In this document: positions 34,030 to 45,661 of the stretch, one piece after another | Numbering within the stretch: position 1 is the stretch's first letter | Layout of the letters: every line of letters starts with the position of its first letter | From: Calliopum simillimum | Lineage: Eukaryota > Arthropoda > Insecta > Diptera > Lauxaniidae | Assembly: GCA_951812925.1 (NCBI GenBank) | Contig: OX638368.1 | Span: 123,279,309-123,343,308, forward strand | Direction of reading: 5' to 3' | DNA length: 64,000 nt | Position numbers and translations under genes: made by a program | The notes under the pieces: model-generated | What the model was told of the DNA's origin: nothing | The model's database searches: none | The model's input: the letters and a program-made list of their open reading frames with translations, nothing else

Positions 34030-34745
34030 CATTTTTTTATTATTATTTGAAGGCTCTGGATTGCACTGCAACCTTAAAGGTATCTTGTACAGCCTCTTTC
34101 CCTATCAGAACCGTTTTAGACTATCTATAAATCTTGTCACTGCCGTGGTATTAATATTACCTATGTCAGTAGGATCTAAAATTTCGGCACCTATGTAGGT
34201 ACTTAGTGCTGCGTCTCACCGCAGCGAGGCAAATACTTAACAATGCTTTTCTGTTTCCAAGTCGCCTTTATAGAGTCTACAGGAATCGTTGTCTACCGGA
34301 TCATTGAGTTTACAGTGACCTGGTATTATTTCACTTTAAGTTTTTATATCTTTTCTGTTGAAATTTAAAACAGCTTCAACTTTAACACGTTTTGGATTGA
34401 TTAACCTATTCGCTTGCCGCATGCACTCTTGGGCTCTCCAGTGGTCGGTCAGGCTATTTTATTCCTATTCCCGAATTAAGTTATTTTTACAGCTGTTATT
34501 CACTCCGAGAAGTGTTCTGGGTCTATGAAAGTATTGAGTGCGCCTCTCTTGGCCAAGCAATCTGCCTTTTCATTTCCATCATGCCTTGGAATCCAGATTA
34601 GAGTAATATCATTCCTCCTGGATAAGACTTGAAAAAGTTCAAAACACTGACATTCAAGTTTTGAGTGTATTGAAAAAGTCATTAAAGATTTTAGAGTCGC
34701 TTGACTGTCCGAATAAATGCAAATGTCGGTGCCGGAAGTGCCCAT
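34030..34745 (-). pseudogene. Non-LTR retrotransposon remnant (RNase H and 3' part)
   Basis: On the minus strand, 34500-34745 encodes an RNase H segment: TDICIYSDSQATLKSLMTF with the catalytic Asp of SDSQ, and ITLIWIPRHDGNEKADCLAK with the usual GNE.AD motif. This is typical of I/Jockey/R1-type elements. Downstream to about 34030 the frame is broken by stops and frameshifts, but a Cys-rich tail remnant can be read. The reverse transcriptase part is missing. Dead copy. Confidence 0.75.
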
Positions 34746-35769
34746 TTGCAGAAATTCTCAGGCGCACAACTCTTAAGCACACATTTCCAGAAACAAGTGC
34801 TGAAGTGGAATTTTCATGATAACAGGAAATACGACCTAAGTCATCGCAAGAAAAATAAGTACATGAATTGAGGAAGGAAGTGAGAGAATTGAGTTCATTC
34901 GCGCGGGATGAAAGTGTTCATATAGAGGAACTATACTTCGTGAAATGATAAGAAAACAAAAAGAAAATATCAAAAGTATATTTTTAGAACAAGCGAACGG
35001 GGAAGTTCCTAATAATGAGGAATATAGGTTAGTAAATGTATTTCTTATAAATCCCAATGAAGTATAATAAAAAAACACAACATAAAATTTGTGTTTAAGG
35101 TAGAAGGGAATAGTCATTTCTTATAGATTTTGCGACGCTAAATTCGAATCTGCCCACAGAGTTTCACGATATCATCAGTTTTTCTAACTATTCTAACCTA
35201 AAAGTGCAAAAAACTCGATGAACAATCGCGACTATTTTTTTTTTTTTTTTAAACTATTCATAAGCATCTTATTTTTTTCTTTCGAGTGACGTTGAGTTCG
35301 CTCAGATATCTTTTTTCCGTCGAGATATTCTATTTTGAAATTTTTCTGAAATGCGTAATTTTTCAAAGGCTATAGCATAGGTAACAATACTATGTAGTAG
35401 TATGTATGATTAATGATACGAGCTCAAGCACCTAAAATCTACAAGAAATGACTAAACCCATCAGACACAGATTTTGCGTATAATCTTAAGATGTTCTGCC
35501 TAAAAAATCTCACAAGGATTTATGAGAATATAGACAAAAAAAGTAAAATTACTGATACAAGGTTAGTAGAAATCCCACTAAAAACACAGCACGAAAGCAA
35601 TTTGTCATCCTCTATGAATTTGGAAGAAAAATCATCCAGAATGTCAAAATGCATATTTAAAATGGTTTCAAAGATTTCGGACCAGATGTGTGCTCATGAA
35701 GCTCTTCCGAAATCTTTGTAGGACGATAAAAATGTGGGTCTGATGAAGAAACAATTGCTGATGAATTGG
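34746..35769. other. Intergenic or intronic, nothing firm
   Basis: AT-rich DNA with short open frames (for example 35491-35721, +) that show no family features. The stretch around 35280-35400 has weak resemblance to foldback arm text. Confidence 0.3.
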
Positions 35770-36120
35770 ATTTCTGCCGTAAAAATATATAAGGCCGCAA
35801 CTTAAGTTACGGCCTTTTTAACTTTATTTCCCCATCGGATTAAGCAATTTTTTATCTATATTTTAGTCCAATCGCCAATTTTTTACGTTTTCCACTTCTC
35901 TTGCAAATTGCAAATAAAGAAATGTAAGCATTACACCCTGTTTTCATTTTTTTCATAATTAAAATCATAAAAGGCAGTAACTTCATACAAAAAAGATGAA
36001 AAATGAAGTAGATTTCATAACAAAGAGAAGTTGCTGCCTTTTCTGAATAAAAATAAAATTTCGATTTTCTCAAAACTATGAAAAACGAGTTGCGTCTTTT
36101 TATAATTTTACGGCAGATTT
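35770..36120. mobile_element. 351-bp TIR element with internal hairpin
   Basis: The left end ATTTCTGCCGTAAAAATATA and the complement of the right end AAATCTGCCGTAAAATTATA are inverted over about 30 bases, followed in both by a CGCAACT word. A second hairpin is inside (about 35968-36041: AAAAGGCAGTAACTTC mirrored by GAAGTTGCTGCCTTTT). Non-coding MITE. Confidence 0.75.
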
Positions 36121-36349
36121 GATTGCCAAAGCTCTGACGTGAAAGTTACAAAATCATTTCAAGGGTACGAATCAATTTTTAGCTAGTCAAAGAATGCAGA
36201 TATTTGTTTTGCCCGGTACTTCCACTTCTAGAACGTTTAGGCGTCAAAGATGATTTTAAAGAATTTTTTTAAAAATAAATTTATTGAATTATGTAAGTAA
36301 TTAATATGTTATGACACATATTTCATTCATTTGGAAAGTGGTGTGAGTC

Positions 36350-36800
36350 CATTTTGATTCTAAACTCAAATCTAGGCTCGGAATTGCTCTATCACGTATG
36401 GTTTTTGAGATATTCTATTTTAAAAGTTCAAAAACTCGATTTTTAAGGTTATATTCAAACGCACGCATGTGATATTAGTGATATTCTTCGTCTTCAAAAT
36501 AAGTTGTTGTATAATTTCTACTTGAAAAGTCATGGTTTTGAACTTCTGGTTAGAATATCTCAAAAAACCATACATGATGGAGCAATTCAGAGAATGGATT
36601 CTGATTCAGCACTGACAAATGCATCGAAAATGATTAGTTTGATTTTAGTTTGTTGTTTTTTTTTTTTTCAAATGTATCGTTTTTCGACCTCATTTTAAAA
36701 AACAATCAGTTAGAGAATAGATTACGAACTTATGGAATAACTGGAATAAGATGCCGTAAACCATTTCATTATGCATTTTCATGAAACTTCTTTTTTGATT
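36350..36800. repeat. Foldback family F, short palindromic copy
   Basis: A central inverted repeat (arms about 36385-36440 and 36545-36585) contains TATGGTTTTTGAGATATTCT and its mirror. The right flank (36738-36795) has GGAATAAGATGCCGTAAACC and GCATTTTCATGAAACTTC, which mark the ends of the larger palindrome at 56313-57131. Confidence 0.65.
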
Positions 36801-36843
36801 GAGGATTGGTGCGACGAGTACACACACTTTACGTAATGCTTAC

Positions 36844-36966
36844 CATTTTTGTTGCTTCAACCGCAGAAGTTTGCAGTTCCTGATTGCTTAGAATATTATG
36901 TGATAATGAATGATGTAAGTTTAAGTGATGTATCTCCATTTGGTAATCCTTTGGTTCAATATCCAT
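36844..36966 (-). CDS. Ets96B: Proposed first coding exon of the Ets96B-like gene
   Basis: The minus-strand ATG (36966-36964) opens 41 codons, MDIEPKDYQMEIHHLNLHHS to AVEATKM, ending at a consensus donor ATG|GTAAGC in phase 0. This phase matches the Ser/Thr-rich exon that starts at 20450, and the His-rich composition resembles the other ETS gene exons. A perfect Inr and DPE at the required spacing lie 87 bases upstream of the ATG. The frame is also open above the ATG, which I read as 5' UTR. The exon looks real; that it belongs to the ETS gene is inference from strand, phase and composition. Confidence 0.45.
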
Positions 36967-37020
36967 TACAATAAGACACACAACAAAAATTAACCGATAG
37001 TATTTTTCGAAATTCACCGT

Positions 37021-37055
37021 ACAACTTATGCGAAGGACACTCAAATGATAACTGA
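37021..37055 (-). promoter_or_regulatory. Inr + DPE core promoter
   Basis: On the minus strand TCAGTT (37055-37050) is a perfect initiator with A+1 at 37053. At +28 to +33 (37026-37021) lies AGTTGT, a perfect match to the downstream promoter element consensus RGWYVT at exactly the spacing known for Drosophila TATA-less promoters. The first ATG of the exon below is 87 bases downstream. Confidence 0.6.
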
Positions 37056-39106
37056 TTTAAGGATATACTAATAAATCATCTTTAAGGATGTTATTCTTCG
37101 TGGCAGCAACACCAATAGCGAATCGAATATGTGGCAGAATTTAAATGGGCGGAGTTTATCAAAGAAACAGCTACTGCGCATGTTTGTTGCAGCCCACTTT
37201 TTGTGTGTAATATTTGTAAATATATGATCTTTTAAAATTTTTCAATAGGAATATATGTATAAGTGTGAGACTATTACGTACATATATATTTAAAAATACT
37301 ATAAAATTGTAACAACATCCTTTAATTGTTTAGTTATTTAAAACTAAAACAAACATAGAGATTAAAGAGCCTGTGAATATGAACGCAATGGATATGCGCC
37401 TAAAGTTGTGCTTCGCAAGGCGTTGTTTGTATTTGTACGAGTATTCTCATAAAACATTTCAACTTATTAATTTTAATAAATTTCCATTAAAGAAGAAACC
37501 ATCTATACGATTGTACATATGTTTGCAAAGAGCTTCAAATAATTAAATATGCAGTGCAAGCTCAAAAAGGGACTATGTACCAGTATAAAGAAAGGGTACA
37601 TTCAAAATAGTCATAACCAAATGATAAGCAACCTCTTTAAAATATGAGTTCATCTATCCTATGTATAAAACAATATTTAATACTTAAGTTATTGATTTTC
37701 TAGAAAAATGCATAATGCATTTTTGTTCCTACTTAAACACTAATAAGTTGTGGACTACATACATACGGGTATTTTGGCATACAATTTCAAAACTTTTTGC
37801 AAAAATTTTGTAGAAGAAAATTTTTCAAAATCCCCTTTGCGTTGGACCAAATTTTTTTTATACACCTGTCTTTTTTTATTTTGGACTCTTTCATATAATA
37901 CCTCAATTTTGACTTGTAGGCATAAATTCTGAGTTTCTAATGGAGTATATTTATCTTATAATCATACGAAAAAATAGGTATATGGGCATATCCGAAAAAA
38001 GGTCAACCAAGAGAAAAATTATGAAGTTGCCGTAAAAGCGCATTTTGCCACTAGGTGAGTGGTATTGCCCACTAAATAACTAAAGGTTTTTAATATGCTT
38101 TCTAAGGGCTCAATCCCCATTCTGAGTTTCCCAAAAATTGGTCCACCGGTTTAGCCGCGGAAATGCATTTCGCCTTTGGGGGTGTCGCACCGGCAGCTAC
38201 ATAACAAAAAGTCTTTAATAACGTTGCATTCCAAATTTCATAAAAATCGATGCAGTGGTTGAGTTTACTTTTGTGTGCACTGCACTTCTTTACAACCTTT
38301 TCCACAAATAAATCAAGCGAATATAATGTGCTTAACTTAGTTGGAAAGGAGCTACATCAAATTTCGATAGCCTATGTATATATATAAAATAAAAATTGTA
38401 ACGTTCGCAACGTAGCGTGCGTGTACGAACGAAGGACTCTTTGATTCCCTCAAAAGCAGTTTCGATATGTTCAAATATTCTTCTTTCTCTGGAGGATTTT
38501 GCTTTTTTCGTTTATACTGGAAACTTCGCAAAAAATTTTGAAAATGTACATTGAGCTTCACAACGACTTCTGTTTTTTGTAACGTGTGAACAGCACTTTA
38601 TGCACGATTATATTGTAACTGATACAAGCTAGGAAATATTTTTAAATGCCTTCTGAAAGTACTCTCAAAGGGTAACATACCACTGCAGGTAAATTAAGAA
38701 TTTAACATTCAGAGCGCCTTCAGGATTAAAAAATATGCCTACAAATGTAACGTTCGCAACGCAGGATTAGCCCATATATGTTATTGAGGGCTAACTAGTT
38801 GGAGGACTAATAAGTTGGTGATATAAGATGTAATCTTATATCTAATATCCCTACCTATGTAGACGCAAATTAACCACAAAATGCACCATGGTGGGCAAAT
38901 ATAGGTTTTTATTAGAATTCTATAATATGTGTTTAGATGTATGTATGTACTGAAGTACTTCCTTTTCACCAATAAGCGTTTCTGCTCAGTAAGAACTATT
39001 CTTTCTTTTTAACATTGCATGTCCCAGGATGTAAGCGTAAAAAGATCTTTTGAAGTACTTATTTGCAATGCGCCGGTAAGCGTTCTTGCAATAAAATGAA
39101 AAAAAA
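37056..39106. other. Intergenic region
   Basis: Upstream of the proposed promoter. No coding exon is recognised. The word AACGTTCGCAACG occurs near 38399 and 38750. Bases about 38960-39105 contain phrases (TTTTCACCAATAAGCG, then GGTAAGCGTT) shared with the SINE-like body near 47500, so this is a diverged fragment of it. Confidence 0.4.
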
Positions 39107-39615
39107 AGTAAGGGTGTAACCTTTGGCCTGGCCAAACATTAAATACTCTATACTGCAGTATTTTGAAAATTTTGCTTATATCGGAGGTGCCACACCCTTT
39201 TTTCGGAATTCGTCCAGTTTTTTCTCAGAGCTTGCGCTTATAATTCGTAGTATTTACTTTTATTTTGGTTGCATTGTCGTGAAAAATACTCCTAAAGTTG
39301 CATTTTGAATATATTTTGTGTATGGGCGGTAGGCGTGTCCGTTGTCTGATTTTGCTCATTTTCATTCCCACGAGCTAACTTTTATGACGAAGCCAATGTA
39401 TCAAATTTCATTGAATTATCTTGCTTAGTTTTTCCGTGAAAAATATTTTCACACACAGCTAGCCAGCCAGCCAGACTGACGGACATAGCTATATCGACTG
39501 AGGAGGTGACGCTGATCAAGAACATATATACTTTTCTATATCTGCCACGCCTCCTTCCTTGAGTAACAAACGGAAGGACAAAGTGAATATACCCTGGGAG
39601 TAAGTTATAAAAAAA
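39107..39615 (+). mobile_element. Dispersed repeat family R, copy 2
   Basis: It begins AGTAAGGGTGTAACCTTTGG and ends near TACCCTGGGAGTAAGTTATA. It shares GGCCAAACATTAAATAC, CTGCAGTATTTTGAAAATTT and CTGATCAAGAACATATATAC with copy 1, but carries only one copy of the internal 155-bp unit. Confidence 0.75.
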
Positions 39616-39684
39616 AAAAATCTGGCAGATCAATCAAAATGACGATGTTATGACATATGATAAAATTTTTTTTTTACTTTCTAA

Positions 39685-40086
39685 GGGCCGTTTTCACAAT
39701 GTCCAGTTAACGTTTAACTGAAACTTTAACTGGAAGTTTGAATAAAATTGATTTCTCAATGTGAAGTTATTCATTAACTGACGGAAAATAAACTCTAACG
39801 TTCAGTTAACTTTAACTGGCACAATTTTTTCAGTTAAAATTTAACTGGCAGATTGAAATAAATTCAAATATTTTTTGAAATTCATATGAAAAAATTTGAA
39901 ATGTTTACATTTTTTGATAACATTTGAAGGGGAAATTTGTTATTTATTCACAATATATATTTAACCATAAGTTAAAAAATGGAATTTATTGAAATCCAAA
40001 TAATTTAACGGATAGTTTATACCCATAGCTTCCATTAGTAAACTTTAGTTTAAAAATATCTTAACTGTACATTGTGAAACCGGCCC
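39685..40086. mobile_element. 402-bp PIF/Harbinger-like MITE with TAA target duplication
   Basis: The element GGGCCGTTTTCACAATG ... CATTGTGAAACCGGCCC-type is flanked by TAA on both sides (39682-39684 and 40087-40089). Inside, AGTTAA/TTAACT words recur in both orientations. A 3-bp TWA duplication is characteristic of PIF/Harbinger, so the superfamily call is reasonable but unproven. Confidence 0.75.
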
Positions 40087-40229
40087 TAATCGACTAAAAA
40101 AAATATCAGCTTTCTGAACGTTTATCGTCTCGAAACTATTTTTTATTAGCAATAACTCTAATGCAATACATCAATGACAGACGCGATGACATGACATATG
40201 GTAGCATATTCTTTTTGCAGCATTAAAAA

Positions 40230-40470
40230 AAAATACTTAAATCGAACCAATGGTTCCCGAGTTATTAAGATTTCCCGGACTAAGCCGAGGGAATTTTGAA
40301 AAATAAATTTCACATAATTCCACCTGATAACATTTCTACCCATAAAAAAATCATTCAAATCGGGTTAATGGTTCCGGAGTTATTAAGATTTTTACCATCC
40401 CGGACATAGCCGAGAGAAGTTTGAAAAAATAAGTTTCATAAGACCTCAATGGGCAACGTATCTACCAATT
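40230..40470 (+). repeat. Tandem duplication, period about 118 bp
   Basis: The phrase AATCGAACCAATGGTTCCCG with GAGTTATTAAGATTT (40240) recurs diverged as AATCGGGTTAATGGTTCCGG (40358). Both are followed by CCCGGAC-TAGCCGAG-type text. Confidence 0.6.
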
Positions 40471-40479
40471 AAAAAAAAA

Positions 40480-41204
40480 AAAAAAAAATACAATAATCGA
40501 ATGAATGGTTCTCGAGTTGTAGACTTTTATAAGTTTTGCGTTTTCGATTTTTCGAGTTTGAGCCCCAAGAAAGGTGGTCAAATCGATTTGCTCTTTAAAA
40601 AGCGGTAGCTTATTTTATTCCATGTTTAATTACCTATAAGCCCCCATCACTGAAATCTTTCTACAATGCGTCGTCAAGCGATCAAAAAATTTTGATGTAA
40701 GAAACACACATTGGGACCACTGTGCGACGATGTTATCACATATTGAAATGGCCACCAGTTCCCTAACTATGAGGCAAACTCTACTGATTATGCTAGCATT
40801 GCGAAGTCTACGCGAAAAAGCGGTCTAAAAGTTAATTTCTGAATGCAAGGAACAAACATCCAATCGCGGATTCCTTCAATAAACATAAGTATGTATGTAT
40901 GTACATTTCTGATTTCCTACAAATTTATTCTAACTAAATCATTTCCATTGGCCCTATGCTCCTCCTAGGATACAAATGTGTATTTGAGCAAATAAAACGA
41001 GTTTGACCAAAAAATGTCAACCTTGATATAGTGAACAATTCGGATACTGTGAACAGGCCTTGCAAAAATTAGTTCACTACATCCAGACACGACTGTAAAA
41101 TATTATTATTACAGTAAAATTTCGCCAAAAACCTTTCTGTGGATAATTAATGAAATTGAGATGCACAAGGTTCTATCTACACATATTCAAATTAAAATTA
41201 ATTC
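40480..41204. other. Intergenic, nothing firm
   Basis: It contains the dispersed phrase GGCCCTATGCTCCTC near 40953, shared with 4376 (inverted). No coding signal. Confidence 0.35.
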
Positions 41205-41915
41205 CACAAAGTTCTAACTGCCAGATAGAACTTTGTGCTTCTGTAAGAGAGCAGGCAAATCAGATAAAATCGTGTAATTTTGTTGAACAAGCCCCAATTT
41301 CGAGCCGACATGGCTCATTTTGTTAGTAATTGAACTTAGAAAAAACCAACACTTAAGGCTTATGCAATTTTTGAAAAACGGTTTTGGAAAATTGAAGAAT
41401 TCGAATCAAAAATAGTCGTTTTCGATAAACTCGCCAACGCTGAATCCGAATCTTGCTATATCTTATATGGTTTCCGAGATATCCTACCCCAAATGTTCAA
41501 AAATTATCAAAAACACGATTTTTGAGGTTGTGTAGGAGACATATAAGATCGTTTTACTCTTTTCTATTGAATGCAACATTTTAGTGCAGTTCTTTGTCTT
41601 CAAAATGAGCTACAAACTGGTCTTGTGTGATTTTTCTTTAAAAAGTTATACTCGCTTTGAATGATACATAAAAGTAAGTAAATTTTTCAAAAACCCTTTT
41701 TCGACCTTTTTTCAAAAACTGGATAAATCTTAAGTATTGGTTTTTTGTAAGTTCATTTACTAACTAAGCCATGTCGGCTCTAAATCGGGGCTTGTTTAAC
41801 AAAATTACATGATTTTAACACAAAGTTGTATCTGAAAAAAAAAAAAAAAAAAAAAAACTTACAGAAACACAAAGTTCTATCTGGCAGTTAGAACCTTGTT
41901 TGCCAATTTCAAGTA
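41205..41915. mobile_element. TIR element with foldback-family-F core
   Basis: Long terminal inverted repeats (about 41205-41362 and 41735-41905) share AAGTTCTAACTGCCAGATAG, AACAAGCCCC and GAGCCGACATGGCT. The interior (41440-41660) carries family F text: GGTTTCCGAGATATCCTACC, AAAAACACGATTTTTGAGGT and GTCTTCAAAATGAGCTAC. The element is non-coding. Confidence 0.75.
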
Positions 41916-43058
41916 CCTTATTGTTTAGCAACAAAGTTCTATCGATTTTTTTAAACTTAAATTCCTTATTAATAAGACAACGTATTTTAATTATTTTAGT
42001 ATCAATGAAATCCTCGCGACAATCAAATGCTTGTAATATAAATAACATTGTGATTAAAATCCATTCATGAAAGTGATGTGAATGTAGATAGAACCCTGTT
42101 ATTCTAAGGTCGCGAACTATTACCGACATGAGTAATTTTAACCGCACCAATACGGCTCAGGTCTTTTGTTTCAATGGGTCTTCTACAACATCATATTGAA
42201 CTAAAAAGTAAAACCTCACTTTGATAAATGTAAAATTCAACAACTAAATACATACTGTCATTAAAACGTACCAAAAGTCACTTTTGTTTGGAATGAATTG
42301 TTGTAATGTCGGTAATGCAGTATAATCAAAAAGGTGGCTACTCCAATTTTACCATATGTTAAGCTGTCAAAAGTGCAATGATTTTTCACTGACATTTCTT
42401 TTGCGAAAGTTTCATTCATATTCTAAATATTTTCACAAGTATGGATTTAGAATAGAGATACAGCGCTAGAATGGTAAGTTAAATAAATGAAAAAACAACG
42501 TGAGCTATTGTTGACGAGCTTTGACAAATGTTAATAAGATCACAAATATGCGAGCGAGTTTAACGAAGTTGTAACATACGATGTTTTCACAATGAACTTT
42601 CTTCATATGCCTCTGCGCTCTTGCAGAGTTATATAATTACTACAGCATGAAGGATAAATGTAATGAAAATAAAATATTTCTAAAAGTGTAAATTTCTTTT
42701 TGTCCAGTCATTTCGACTCCTGATTTTACGATCGGTCAAGAGGTACGCAAACTGAACTCCACACGATAGCGGAATCAATTTCAAGGTCAATTGTAATCGT
42801 GAGTATTAATGATGAAATGTCAACATAGCGAGGTTTTCCTAAAAAAACAAACTGGAAATAAAATAAAAAACAGCGCTATTTTTCGAATAATGAATTTATT
42901 TCCTGGTTTCATTTCAGAAATAAGAAAAAAACACCATTTTGCATAAACGATTTTATTCAGCTACATATATTGGATGGAAAAAAGTTACAAATAATTTTTA
43001 GTATGACCTAACATTAGGATAAAAAGATCAAAGAAACCACCGCGTAACGAACGCACCA
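41916..43058. other. Upstream region of the carrier gene
   Basis: No coding exon is recognised before the carrier gene. A run of AAAGTTCTATC-type words near 41930 still resembles the TIR element to the left. Confidence 0.35.
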
Positions 43059-43065
43059 TTCAGTT
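43059..43065 (+). promoter_or_regulatory. Candidate initiator of the carrier gene
   Basis: TTCAGTT matches the fly Inr consensus (A at 43062) 174 bases upstream of the start codon. No DPE is at the expected spacing and the AT-rich ATAAAAAG at 43019 is too far for a standard TATA box, so this is tentative. Confidence 0.25.
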
Positions 43066-43235
43066 TTTTGTTAAATCATCATACTTATTTGTGGTAAGGC
43101 TGCAGCTTAAGTTCGTCGGTATCGTTGGAATTTTAAAAGTACAAAACTTATTGTTACTTTCGTTCGAATGATTTTTTTGGTATCACCGACGCCGCCCTCA
43201 TTGTCATCGTTGTCATCGCCATCCAAAAGCTAACA

Positions 43236-44836
43236 ATGAATCGTGTTTCTGTAGCTACAGGCGCCGCAACGGCATCTGGTGGTCCTATTGACCCTAATGC
43301 CTACATCAAAACCATCGAATGGGACATGATGAATAAAACAAAATTTTTTCCATTGTCCATGTTGAGCTCTTTTTCGGTGCGTTGTTGTCTGTTTCCATTG
43401 ACAGTGATTAAGACACAGCTGCAGGTACAGCATAAAAGCGACGTTTACAAGGGCATGATAGATTGTGCCATTAAAATTTATCGATCGGAAGGCGTACCCG
43501 GTTTATATCGTGGTTTTTGGATATCATCAGTACAAATTGTTTCTGGTGTTTTTTACATTAGCACCTATGAGGGTGTGCGGCATATTTTAAATGATATGGG
43601 TGCTAGTCATGGTGTTAAGTCTCTGGTAGGTGGCGGTTGTGCATCGTTAGTAGGTCAGACCATCATTGTTCCTTTTGATGTGATATCACAACATGCTATG
43701 GTCCTTGGTATGGTCGCACATGCTGGCAGTAAAGGTGACATCAATCCATTGGGCATTAAAACTGGCCCTGGTCGTAGTCGTATAGATATTTCTATAGATA
43801 TTGCTCGTGAGATAATGAAACGTGATGGATTTCGTGGCTTCTATCGGGGCTATACCGCAAGTCTAATGGCTTATGTGCCTAATTCTGCTATGTGGTGGGC
43901 ATTCTATCATTTTTATCAGGGTAAGTTGTGTTTTTTTTTATTATTGTATATAATATTTATCAGTAATCATATTCTTTTCCTATAGATGAATTATGCCGGA
44001 TATGTCCACCTTACTTTTCACATCTCTTAATTCAATGCATTGCTGGGAGTTTAGGAGGTTTCACAACAACTATTTTAACAAATCCATTGGATATTGTGCG
44101 AGCTCGCCTGCAGGTGTGTAAAAAAATTGTCTAATTATTAATTTTAATATTCAATCACATATCCTATACTTATGCTACGTATTTTTTTCGGAAAGTTGAA
44201 CGGATAGACTACTGGCTATATTAGTCATACCATTATTGAATGTAATGCGTAATGATGCAAGACCATTTGCTTAAGAACGTGAACATAGCTATTGGGGTTT
44301 TTGTATCCACTTAAACGATTTAAAAATTATATATTATCTGATTTGATGTACGATCTTTAATGAATGGCTTGGATAATTGCACTCGTTAAATGGCAAGTCT
44401 CAATTGTAAAGAGCTGGAACCTCAAGATTTAATAGTAACGAAACCAAAATTCATTTTGTAACGCAATAGGGGCCATAACAAATTTTTCGCCGAATTTCTG
44501 ACCGAATAAATATAAAAAAGTCTAATTAATTTTGTGCCAATATTCGATAGCTTTTTATTAATAACTCAACTTTCCCATATACTTACAACTTCAGGTTACA
44601 AATTTAAATTTTTATAATGCACTTCCAATATTTTTATTTTGTAGGTTCAACGATTAGATTCCATGAAAGTGGCTTTCCAGGAACTCTGGCGAGAGGAAAA
44701 AATGCATTGTTTCGTAAAAGGATTGTCAGCGCGGCTGGTACAATCAGCTGCATTTTCATTTAGTATCATTTTAGGCTATGAGACCATAAAGCGAATAGCA
44801 ATCGACGAGCAGTATAAAAGTCAAATACGTTGGTAA
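43236..44836 (+). CDS. CG5805: Mitochondrial carrier, SLC25A44/CG5805-like
   Basis: Three exons: 43236-43920, 43986-44113 and 44645-44836, with GTAAGT, GTGTGT donors and TATAG, TTGTAG acceptors. The phases fit, giving about 334 residues. Three carrier repeats are visible, with their signature loops PLTVIKTQLQ, PFDVISQHAM and PLDIVRARLQ. The unusual middle S-Q pair is typical of the SLC25A44 branch. Each is followed by G.Y.G.... text such as GLYRGFWISSVQIVSG and GFYRGYTASLMAYVPNSAMW. The ATG (AACAATGAA) starts the only open frame. Family proteins sit in the inner mitochondrial membrane; mammalian SLC25A44 imports branched-chain amino acids, and the same substrate here is inference. Drosophila CG5805 is the likely orthologue by sequence memory. 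The gene is complete and shows no breaks. Confidence 0.95.
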
Positions 44837-45262
44837 CTTGAAATACGTAGGACAATATTTGCACAAATTAAACAACAATTGGACAAATAAAAGAAAACCG
44901 GAAGAGAAAAACAAAAACTTAACCAACAACTGCATTTACGATATGAAACAATAATATTTATATTATCTTAAACCTCAGCAAAAATTAAGATGATTAATTA
45001 GAAAGACCTGTTGCTTTGTTAGTTACCGCAAGTCGGTAAATTACCATATGGATACAAAAAAAAAAGAATAAAACACAAAATCTACCAAAGATTCTCTTGC
45101 AATTTGTCAAACTGCATCCTGTAACTTAATCGATTTACGATTTATTTTCATTACAGGATCTAGTTACACGACAAATTTTCTTCTTGAGTCATTTTGTAAA
45201 CAAAATATTTGGCATTCCATGTGCAAAATGTTACCAGTATGTAAGAAAATAAGTCGTGCTTA

Positions 45263-45268
45263 AATAAA
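45263..45268 (+). terminator. Polyadenylation signal candidates of the carrier gene
   Basis: AATAAA lies at 45263-45268, and a second at 45656-45661 precedes AAGCGCAATCAAG. Either could end the 3' UTR. Confidence 0.4.
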
Positions 45269-45661
45269 CTACTGTGAAACTTTAAATATAATAACATTAT
45301 TTGTATATATAAAATATTTAAATGTTATGACAAAACAAAAAACTAGTTTTTACAGTAATTAAATAATATAGTTTAGTCAATTTTTTAAAGGATATTTATT
45401 TTTTAATTAATTAATACGTATAGTATATTGAATGTTTGTTATGATTTATTTTTAAACAAAACCAAATTAATTTTTATGCAAGTTAAACTTAAACATATGT
45501 AGATAATTGCCAGGGACCCACTGTCATCAAAACCTGCAAAAATTTCCGAATAAGTATAAAAAATGTTTTTATTGATGTAATGAAAAAAAAAAAAAAACTT
45601 TTAATAAGTGTAAAAAATCTTGAAACAAATAATGTGTAAAAAATATGTTGGTGCCAATAAA

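Larger units (their letters stand above)
20451..36843 (-). other. Proposed first intron of the ETS gene
   Basis: If the start exon at 36844-36966 belongs to the ETS gene, this 16.4-kb stretch is its first intron. It holds the opposite-strand secreted-protein gene (29177-32864) and numerous repeats, listed separately. An additional small coding exon inside cannot be excluded. Confidence 0.4.

Noticed and set aside
37021..37044. Upstream extension of the 36844-36966 exon as a signal peptide
   Set aside because: The longer frame would need a TTG start; the ATG at 36966 is the natural start and the upstream part fits a 5' UTR.
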